From NCBI GenBank assembly GCA_964568955.1, contig CAZMSM010000072.1, positions 1-10,052 on the forward strand: 10,052 nt of DNA, written 5' to 3'. The stretch comes from UBA1447 sp964568955 (lineage in GTDB: Bacteria > Bacillota > Clostridia > Oscillospirales > Acutalibacteraceae). Of this stretch, positions 1 to 5,707 are shown in pieces. A model generated the notes under the pieces. It was not told the DNA's origin and did no database searches. It worked only from the letters and a program-made list of their open reading frames with translations. Positions within the stretch are counted from its first letter, which is position 1, and the number at the start of each line of letters is the position of its first letter. Both the position numbers and the translations under genes were made by a program.

Positions 1-868
1 TGTACAAATCGCCGACAAGGCGGGACCCATCCAAAGCCGGTACAATAAAGATGATTTTATCCAAGTCATTCTTTACTTGCGGATAAACTTCAATAAGCGA
101 CGTTGCGATGGTAGAGCCAAGGCTGATGGGCACGATGTTTACCTTGTCCTGACCGGTTTCTGCCTTAACATTTTGAATAAAGTCATACAGCTCTTGCGCC
201 GCGTCCAGATTGTTGCCATATGAATTGTAGGTGAAGAAATAGAGGTATTCTTCGCCCGCTACTTTTGTATAGTCTTGCAGGGGTATGGTTCTATAGATTT
301 TTTCGCGTTGTTCCGGGGTGCACTCGGCAACACTGTGGGGGAATCTTTCCAGTTCAAGGTTACTTACCGGTTGACCGTTTAAGTCGACAGCGCTCTGTGC
401 AAGGGATTTGCCAACAGCCTGTGCGGCAAGGTCCGTAAAGCCGTTGTCCTTTTGCGTAATGAGCATTTTAGCAAGCGGGACTACCAGGGTTTTAAGCAGA
501 TAATCCGTATCAATCAGGATGGGGAAGTTCTTTATCTCCTTCCCGTCTTCGTCCATTGCTCTGTTGCCATCTTCGTCAAGCAAGTAGACATCGGATTGCC
601 CGATACCGGGGATAATAATGCTTGGGCTGCGGCTACTGTCGCGGTTGGTTGAATCGCCGTCTGAGCTTGCGGGTGTGCTGTCTTGTGTGAGCAGTGCGAC
701 CGCTTCTTCCACATTGGGAACGGCACAAACGTTGTTACCGGCCGTTTTTGCCGGCGCTTTAGCAACAGCACTTGTCGGCTGCGTCGGGCCAAAACCCACC
801 GCCACTGCCGTAAAAACAAGGGCGAAGGTCAAGAAGAGGGAGGTTAGTCTTTTGCATGTGTTTTTCAT
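1..868 (-). CDS. Secreted alpha/beta-hydrolase-like protein (partial, C-terminus beyond window)
   Basis: The frame is open from an ATG at 868 to the left edge, giving 289 residues with no stop. A Shine-Dalgarno site (GAAAGGA, about 879-885) lies 10 nt before the ATG. Residues 1-36 form a signal peptide: basic start MKNTCKR, hydrophobic core LFLTFALVFTAVAV, Ala-rich cleavage region near TSAVA. A Ser/Asp/Thr-rich linker (about 61-82) follows. The fold begins at SIIIPGIG (83-90), which resembles the Pro-Gly strand-loop near the oxyanion hole of LCAT-like lipases. The probable nucleophile elbow is PISLG (247-251, Ser249), where Pro replaces the usual first Gly. The complete gene at 974-2350 shares these landmarks in order (PGIG, the VKxxTGxxKVN stretch, SLGxTIxT, VPAxDGS), so the two are paralogues. 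Inference: an exported esterase, lipase or acyltransferase. The substrate is unknown, and the catalytic Asp and His would lie outside the window. Confidence 0.82.
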   Translation of the reverse strand, partial: MKNTCKRLTSLFLTFALVFTAVAVGFGPTQPTSAVAKAPAKTAGNNVCAVPNVEEAVALLTQDSTPASSDGDSTNRDSSRSPSIIIPGIGQSDVYLLDEDGNRAMDEDGKEIKNFPILIDTDYLLKTLVVPLAKMLITQKDNGFTDLAAQAVGKSLAQSAVDLNGQPVSNLELERFPHSVAECTPEQREKIYRTIPLQDYTKVAGEEYLYFFTYNSYGNNLDAAQELYDFIQNVKAETGQDKVNIVPISLGSTIATSLIEVYPQVKNDLDKIIFIVPALDGSRLVGDLY

Positions 869-973
869 TAATACACAATCCTTTCAAATATGCTGAGTTG
901 GCTCGGAACCGTGTTGTTTATTTTAAAAAGTGGCCGCCGTCTGAGGGAAAAGGGCTGATGACTTACCGGGGCG

Positions 974-2350
974 CTACTTTTTTTCTTTAACAAACTCATT
1001 AAACTGTGGGTATGCGGGGTCTTGGAATACATCTTTGATTTGGTCGTCTTTAAGTAAAAACTTCATCAAATCCAGCATCTGCGTATTTTCTGCCGTCTGC
1101 TCATGCTCCAAGTTGCGCCAGTACCAGGTCGTGTCCGGTATTGCGCCCACGGAGGCGTCCACATCATTTTGTGGGTTTATGTGCTTGTGGGCCGTATTTT
1201 TGCAGTTGGTGTTCTGCTGTTTGTAATCCGCAGCGAATGTTTCGCCCAAGGGTGCGAAATGCGCATGCATGGATTCGGAAGCGGAGTGTACCACCATATC
1301 GGAGCTTACCTTGTCGGATGTGACAATTTTAAAAAGTTGGACGTTGTAGCCGCACAGGGAAAAAACTTCGGTACCGCTTTCGCGCGCTTTGGCAATAAGT
1401 GCGGGGAAGTCCGCGCGTGCGCGCCACCACCGGTCTGTTTCCTCTTTAAGTTTTGCATGGGCAGGGTCACTAATCAGCTTTTTGCTGAGCTGTTCATATT
1501 CGTGGGCGGGGACAAGTCCCCACATTGTGGAAGAATTTACAATGATGGTGTTCACGATGGTTTCCACAACTGTTTCAATAAACTTTCGCAAAACCTTTTT
1601 CGGCAGCAGCTTTGTTACCTTTATCACCTTTGCGGCATTCTTTTTGCCCATGAGCTCAACGAAAAGCGTTTCGTAATCATCATAGGCGATATTGCCCTTC
1701 ATGATGTCGGAAACGGTCATGGAACCGTCAAAAGCCGGTACGACACCGACAACACGGTTGATGTCGCCATCCGAAACGTAGGTATCTAAATAAGCGGTTG
1801 TGATGGTGGCCCCAAGGCTCACCGCCGCTAAATTGACTTTGGTGTGACCGGTTTTTTCTTTGACCATTTGGATAAAAGCTCTCAGTCGTTCGACCGAGTC
1901 GAGCGTGTTGCCGATAGGTGTAAAAGCAAAATAAAACAGATGGTCTTCGCCGATTTCAAGCCCCAGCGGTTTTAAGGGCAACATACGATAGATGAAGCCC
2001 CTGTCTTTTTCACTACACTTGGCGAGGGAGTCGTCATACTTTTCGACCTGAATATTGTGCTTGTATTGACCGTCGGGGTTGCTCGCAAGTGCATCGAGTG
2101 CTTCGGCAAGGGCTTGGCCCGTTTTTTTGGTAAAGCCCAAGTCGTGGCGAAGGACAAACATCCGTATGGCCGGGAAAATGAGTGCGTTTTTTAGCTTCTT
2201 CATCGCGGCGGCGTCAATATCGGGCGGCCAGGCAGACCGTAACCGATTGCCGTTTTCATCCACCTCAAATGCCTTACAGTTGCCGATGCCCGGGACAACG
2301 ATTGTTGGGTAAAAACCACAGTTGCAAGTGTTTTCCATTCGTTCGACCAT
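974..2350 (-). CDS. Alpha/beta-hydrolase-like protein without signal peptide
   Basis: A complete protein of 458 residues from the ATG at 2350, paralogous to the gene at the left edge. Numbered from that ATG, IVVPGIG is at 17-23, a VKEKTGHTKVN stretch at 163-173, and the probable nucleophile elbow AVSLG at 176-180 (Ser178). Ala in place of the first Gly is also known in Bacillus LipA-type lipases. Later landmarks suggest the rest of a triad: SSDMVVHSAS (349-358, Asp351) and LEHEQTAEN (414-422, His416). The helical stretch 238-272 could be a lid. Start choice: the frame also opens with TTG at 2380, but the TATAAT at 2389-2394 would place the RNA start almost on it, so 2350 or the ATG at 2338 is likelier. 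Neither has a strong Shine-Dalgarno site. No signal peptide is visible, unlike the paralogue. The 105-bp gap to the downstream paralogue shows no terminator or promoter, so the two may be cotranscribed. The substrate is unknown. Confidence 0.85.
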   Translation of the reverse strand: MVERMENTCNCGFYPTIVVPGIGNCKAFEVDENGNRLRSAWPPDIDAAAMKKLKNALIFPAIRMFVLRHDLGFTKKTGQALAEALDALASNPDGQYKHNIQVEKYDDSLAKCSEKDRGFIYRMLPLKPLGLEIGEDHLFYFAFTPIGNTLDSVERLRAFIQMVKEKTGHTKVNLAAVSLGATITTAYLDTYVSDGDINRVVGVVPAFDGSMTVSDIMKGNIAYDDYETLFVELMGKKNAAKVIKVTKLLPKKVLRKFIETVVETIVNTIIVNSSTMWGLVPAHEYEQLSKKLISDPAHAKLKEETDRWWRARADFPALIAKARESGTEVFSLCGYNVQLFKIVTSDKVSSDMVVHSASESMHAHFAPLGETFAADYKQQNTNCKNTAHKHINPQNDVDASVGAIPDTTWYWRNLEHEQTAENTQMLDLMKFLLKDDQIKDVFQDPAYPQFNEFVKEKK

Positions 2351-2388
2351 TCTTTCTTTTGGTTTGACAATGCGCTTCAAACCTTATT

Positions 2389-2394
2389 ATTATA
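2389..2394 (-). promoter_or_regulatory. Probable -10 element for the hydrolase genes
   Basis: The minus strand reads TATAAT here, preceded by TG. The hexamer 17 bp upstream (TATTAT) is a poor -35, so the promoter may depend on the -10 or on an activator. RNA would start near 2382, leaving about 30 nt before the ATG at 2350 and almost none before the TTG at 2380. Confidence 0.5.
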
Positions 2395-2427
2395 CATAAC
2401 GAATACTACGAATAATAGTAACATAAC
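2395..2427. repeat. Short direct repeats upstream of the hydrolase -10
   Basis: CATAAC occurs at 2395-2400 and again at 2422-2427. Between and overlapping them, ACGAATA occurs at 2399-2405 and 2408-2414 with a 9-bp period. The block covers the expected -35 region of the minus-strand promoter, so it could be a regulator site. It is AT-rich, so chance is possible. Confidence 0.35.
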
Positions 2428-2478
2428 AGCACCCCTTTTTCAACCAAAATTTGCAGTAAGGTGTTGCGCCTGCGGGTT

Positions 2479-2510
2479 AGCCTGCGGCAGGAAGGGAAGG
2501 ACTGCAGGCT
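2479..2510. repeat. Inverted repeat just upstream of the propeller promoter
   Basis: AGCCTGC (2479-2485) and GCAGGCT (2504-2510) are perfect reverse complements separated by 18 bp. A smaller palindrome, CCTGCGGCAGG (2481-2491), overlaps the left arm. The repeat ends 7 bp before the -35 at 2518, a place where an activator or repressor could bind. No U-tract follows, so it is not a typical terminator. Confidence 0.35.
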
Positions 2511-2517
2511 TAAAATG

Positions 2518-2546
2518 TTGACTTGATGCAAAAGCGGTGTTAATAT
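2518..2546 (+). promoter_or_regulatory. Sigma-A type promoter for the propeller genes
   Basis: TTGACT (2518-2523) and TAATAT (2541-2546) are separated by exactly 17 bp. Transcription would begin near 2553, giving a leader of about 24 nt that holds the Shine-Dalgarno site GAAAGGGG. The gene start at 2577 fits this well. Confidence 0.72.
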
Positions 2547-2576
2547 GGGCCTATATAGATTGAAAGGGGTATAACT

Positions 2577-3452
2577 ATGCTTGCTGTACTCAATTTTTTG
2601 CGGGGGATTACTAAAAAAACTTTTTTGCTTTCCATGGTGCTGTCTTTACTCACCGGTTTAGTCGCTTTTACGTCCGGCCTTATTGACACCGTCGGCGGCA
2701 ATCCGCCGGACAATCTGGTTAGCAGCCAAAATATTTTGTTTTTGGGTTCCTATACCCATTCGCAAGACGTCGCAACCGATGGTGAAAGCTACTATTTCAG
2801 CTCACGCTGGAGTCTTATTAAAACAGAGCTTGACGGCGAGACGGAAATGGTTATGAACATCAATGCCATTCCGAAAGAGCTTAAAGATAAATTCGGCTCC
2901 GCCCATATCGGCGGCATTAGCTATTGGAACGGCACCATCTACGCCGCACTTGAAGACAGCAAGGTTTGGGATTACCCCATTGTCGCCTTGTACGATGCAT
3001 CTACGCTTGAGTTTACGGGGGAATATTATCACCTATCGGCAGAGCTACAAAAAAACGGACTGCCTTGGATTGCCGTGGACGGTGAAAGGGGCCTTGTGTA
3101 TGCTGCCCAGCGGGACAATTCGCCCGCAATTATTGTGTATGACCTGGAAACATTTGAACTTATTAAAACGGTACCCTTGTCCATGCCCGTGCACAAGATT
3201 CAAGGTGGGGATATGTATAAGGGCTTGCTGATTGTCGCAACGCAGGACGAAACGCAGGCGGTTTATTCCATAGATCCCCTCACCGGGGACACGAACAAAT
3301 GCTTTGACCAAAACCTACCCAAAGGCGGCGAGGCTGAAGGTTTGACGGTGCTTGAAACAGCTGACGGCGCAGTCTTCCATACACTGGATTTAGGGCCGAT
3401 GTTTATCAACGCATACTTGCGCCACTACGCACCACCGGTGGAATTAGGTTAA
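2577..3452 (+). CDS. Exported beta-propeller-like protein, copy 1
   Basis: 291 residues from an ATG with a good Shine-Dalgarno site (AAAGGGG, 7 nt spacing). Residues 1-38 look like a signal peptide or signal anchor: Arg/Lys near 9-14, then a hydrophobic run about 16-36 (FLLSMVLSLLTGLVAF). The rest shows about five repeats of a blade-like pattern (hydrophobic, G, aromatic, short turn, IY or VF): near 64-75 (VATDGESYYF), 110-127 (HIGGISYWNGTIYAALED), 163-178, 208-223 (IQGGDMYKGLLIVATQ) and 250-271 (GGEAEGLTVLE onward). This spacing resembles YncE, NHL or SMP-30-like propellers. The EAEGLTV stretch recalls SdiA-regulated or phytase-esterase propellers, but I cannot place it in a family. It is first in a probable two-gene unit with its paralogue 40 bp downstream. 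Function is unknown; a binding or lactonase-like role is a guess. Confidence 0.85.
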   Translation: MLAVLNFLRGITKKTFLLSMVLSLLTGLVAFTSGLIDTVGGNPPDNLVSSQNILFLGSYTHSQDVATDGESYYFSSRWSLIKTELDGETEMVMNINAIPKELKDKFGSAHIGGISYWNGTIYAALEDSKVWDYPIVALYDASTLEFTGEYYHLSAELQKNGLPWIAVDGERGLVYAAQRDNSPAIIVYDLETFELIKTVPLSMPVHKIQGGDMYKGLLIVATQDETQAVYSIDPLTGDTNKCFDQNLPKGGEAEGLTVLETADGAVFHTLDLGPMFINAYLRHYAPPVELG

Positions 3453-3492
3453 CAAACAAAATAAAAAAGATAAAAAGAAAGTGTGAAGTTTA

Positions 3493-4332
3493 ATGTTGCA
3501 TTTACTTACACGTGGTTTTACAAAATTCTGGGCGCTTTTATCGGCTATTCTTTTAATCGTCGCAACGAATGCGGAGCAACCACCCGGCGTGCCGGATGGC
3601 GCAGTGCTGGTGAGTAGCCACACCTATATGCTCGACAAAGCCTTGGTGCGAGGCCAGGGCGTGGCAACGGACGGGGAATATTTTTACTTTAGCGGCAACT
3701 TCTTCTTGAATAAAACGGATATCAACACACATGAAACCGTAGCAAAAAACCTGCTTGCTATTCCCCCTGCACTCTTGCTCAAGGGATCCAACCATATCGG
3801 TGGCATCAGTTACCATGACGGCAAGATATATGCGCCCATTGAAGACAGCGAAGAACATCTGTATCCCTCCATTGCCATCTTTGATGCCGAAACATTAAAA
3901 TTTACCGGTGAATGTTATAACATGCCCCTTGACTTGCATGTTAAAGGAGTCCCCTGGTGCATTGTCGACGCTCCCCGAGGGTATCTGTATACCATGGAGT
4001 GGAGCCCGGGCCAAGTGCTGAATGTCTTTAATTTAGATGACATGAGCTTCGTTAAAACCATACCGCTTTCCATGCCGCTGGACCGTATTCAAGGTGGGGA
4101 TATTTACGAGGGGATGCTTTACCTTTCCGCCGATGTCGGCGGCAAATCGGTCTACCAAATGAACCCTGTCACGGGCGAGGTAAACCTGCTTTTTAGCCGC
4201 AACGTTTCGCCCGAGTGTGAGGCGGAAAGTATGACCGTTTTACCCACACCCGACGGTCCGCTGTTTTGCGTGATGGACATCGGCCCTAAGCGCATCAATA
4301 TGGTGCTGCGGGCGTACCGGTTAGCGGACTAA
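3493..4332 (+). CDS. Exported beta-propeller-like protein, copy 2
   Basis: 279 residues, paralogous along its whole length to the preceding gene. Shared blocks include VATDGE, HIGGISY, LSMP, IQGGD and an EAE(G/S) motif near the end. Residues 1-27 are a signal peptide: Arg7 and Lys11, hydrophobic core FWALLSAILLIVA, likely cleavage after ATNA. Repeats sit near 54-68, 100-118, 153-170, 197-214 and 241-262, about 44-53 residues apart, consistent with five visible blades and perhaps a sixth closed by the termini. The gap to copy 1 is A-rich with no terminator or promoter. The Shine-Dalgarno site is weak (GAAAG well upstream, GTGAAG close to the ATG), so expression may depend on the upstream gene. 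Copy 2 has cysteines in the second half (141, 156, 242, 259) that copy 1 lacks at these positions. Function is unknown. Confidence 0.85.
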   Translation: MLHLLTRGFTKFWALLSAILLIVATNAEQPPGVPDGAVLVSSHTYMLDKALVRGQGVATDGEYFYFSGNFFLNKTDINTHETVAKNLLAIPPALLLKGSNHIGGISYHDGKIYAPIEDSEEHLYPSIAIFDAETLKFTGECYNMPLDLHVKGVPWCIVDAPRGYLYTMEWSPGQVLNVFNLDDMSFVKTIPLSMPLDRIQGGDIYEGMLYLSADVGGKSVYQMNPVTGEVNLLFSRNVSPECEAESMTVLPTPDGPLFCVMDIGPKRINMVLRAYRLAD

Positions 4333-4340
4333 GAAAAATA

Positions 4341-4398
4341 AAAAAAGAGGCTGTATCAAAAGGCTGAAAAATCAGCCCCAAGATACAGTTTCTTTTTT
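4341..4398. terminator. Bidirectional terminator between convergent genes
   Basis: An outer stem pairs 4341-4357 with 4382-4398 (core CTGTATC/GATACAG, two G-U pairs, flanked by A6 and T6). Inside is a second perfect hairpin, GGCTGA-AAAA-TCAGCC (4362-4377). The plus strand ends in TTTCTTTTTT. The minus strand has a TTTT after the inner hairpin and a longer T-run after the outer stem. It lies 9 bp past the stop of propeller copy 2 and about 49 bp past the rocD stop, so it can end both transcripts. Confidence 0.85.
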
Positions 4399-4446
4399 GC
4401 AAAACTTGTTTTGTGCCCGATCGGCAGATTAATAATTTTAATAGCT

Positions 4447-5643
4447 TTAATAGTTTGTCAGCGTGCGTTTGATAATGCCGATAGCCTTGTCAAGTTCATC
4501 GTAGGTGATGGTAATCGGCGGGGCAAAACGAATGGTGTTGTCGTGCGTTTCTTTGGCCAAAACACCGTTTGCGATCAGTTTTTTGACATAGTCTGCCGCG
4601 GGGACGTTAAATTCTACCCCGACGAACAGGCCGCGCCCGCGGATATCAATAATCTCTTCATTCTTTATTTCACGGAGTTTTTCGATAAAGTATTCGCCTT
4701 TTTCCCGCGCTTGTTTGGGGTAGTCGTCCCTAACGAGGATTTCCATCGCTTTGACGGCGACTGCGCAGGCGAGCGGGTTGCCGCCGAAGGTGGAACCGTG
4801 GGAGCCGGGCTCAAAAACGTCTAAAATATCTCGGTTTGCCGCAATGGCGGAAACGGGCATCACCCCGCCGCCGAGCGCCTTACCCATGACATAAATATCC
4901 GGCTCAACATTTTCATACTGGCAGGCAAACATGGTGCCGGTTCTTGCGAAGCCGGTTTGCACTTCGTCCGCAATAAAAAGAACGTTGTTGGCCGTGCAGA
5001 TTGCCCGCACCTTTTTTAAGTAGCCGTCGCGCGGGAGGATGACCCCGGCCTCCCCCTGAATCGGCTCGACTAAAAATGCGACGGTGTTTGGTGTGATGGC
5101 GGCTTCCAAGGCATCCGCATTACCAAACTCTATTTTAACAAAACCGGGCGTAAAGGGTCCAAAACCGCGGCGCGCGGTAGGGTCGGTGCTCATTGTTATG
5201 ATGGTAATCGTTCTGCCGTGGAAGTTGTTTTCACAAACGATAATTTCCTGCATGCCCTCTTCAACGCCTTTAACATCGGCACCCCAGCGCCTAGCAGTTT
5301 TTACGGCCGTTTCCACCGCTTCCGCCCCCGTGTTCATGGGCAGGGCCATATCCTTGCCGGTTAAAGCGCAAAGCTTTTCATAAAAGTCACCCAGCACGGC
5401 GTTGTGGAAAGCGCGTGAGGTCAGCGTGACCTTGTCAAGCTGCTCTTTGGCGGCGGCTATAATCTCCGGATGGCGGTGGCCGAAATTGAGCGCCGAGTAG
5501 GCACTGAGCATGTCAAAAAATTCTTCGCCTTCGGGGTTATACACCATAACACCTTTGGCTCTTTCAATAACAATTTCTTTGGGTTTGTAGTTGGCCGCAC
5601 CGTATAGTTGTGTTTTGTCGATAATTTCTCTTGATAAATGCAT
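4447..5643 (-). CDS. rocD: Ornithine aminotransferase
   Basis: 398 residues, close to the usual length of Bacillus RocD. It is a cytosolic PLP enzyme of the class III aminotransferase family that converts ornithine and 2-oxoglutarate to glutamate-5-semialdehyde and glutamate, linking arginine and ornithine to proline and glutamate. Visible landmarks: MNTGAEAVETAVKTARRW (103-120), the ornithine-aminotransferase form of the PLP phosphate-binding region; NFHGRT (140-145); EPIQGEAGV (193-201); DEVQTGFARTG (226-236, Asp226 contacting the PLP ring nitrogen); MGKALGGG (253-260, Lys255 forming the Schiff base); and HGSTFGGNPL (282-291). The start is set by GGAGG (5650-5654), 6 nt before the ATG. It lies 64 bp after argS with no promoter or U-tract terminator between, so it is probably the last gene of the ddl-argS operon. 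A related acetylornithine or 4-aminobutyrate aminotransferase is the main alternative and is less likely. Confidence 0.93.
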   Translation of the reverse strand: MHLSREIIDKTQLYGAANYKPKEIVIERAKGVMVYNPEGEEFFDMLSAYSALNFGHRHPEIIAAAKEQLDKVTLTSRAFHNAVLGDFYEKLCALTGKDMALPMNTGAEAVETAVKTARRWGADVKGVEEGMQEIIVCENNFHGRTITIITMSTDPTARRGFGPFTPGFVKIEFGNADALEAAITPNTVAFLVEPIQGEAGVILPRDGYLKKVRAICTANNVLFIADEVQTGFARTGTMFACQYENVEPDIYVMGKALGGGVMPVSAIAANRDILDVFEPGSHGSTFGGNPLACAVAVKAMEILVRDDYPKQAREKGEYFIEKLREIKNEEIIDIRGRGLFVGVEFNVPAADYVKKLIANGVLAKETHDNTIRFAPPITITYDELDKAIGIIKRTLTNY

Positions 5644-5688
5644 GGGCTGCCTCCGATATGTTTTTTTGCCGTTGTGTGAATGTTTCGC

Positions 5689-5705
5689 AACGCATGCAAT
5701 GCGTT
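5689..5705. other. Small perfect hairpin between argS and rocD
   Basis: AACGCAT (5689-5695) and ATGCGTT (5699-5705) are perfect reverse complements around a 3-nt loop, 3 bp past the argS stop. No T-run follows on the minus strand, so it is not a standard intrinsic terminator. It could stabilise or process the transcript, or be chance. Confidence 0.4.
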
Positions 5706-5707
5706 AC

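Noticed and set aside
1103..1789. Plus-strand open frame of 228 codons
   Set aside because: It is fully antisense to the hydrolase gene, whose frame has paralogue support along its length; no Shine-Dalgarno site or domain pattern was seen.
974..2380. Longer hydrolase start at the TTG at 2380
   Set aside because: The TATAAT at 2389-2394 would begin RNA almost at this codon, and the only ribosome-site-like bases (AAGG) are 1 nt away; kept only as an alternative.
2693..2708. CGGCGG-CAAT-CCGCCG hairpin
   Set aside because: It lies inside the first propeller coding region, has no T-run, and is explained by Gly-Gly and Pro-Pro codons.
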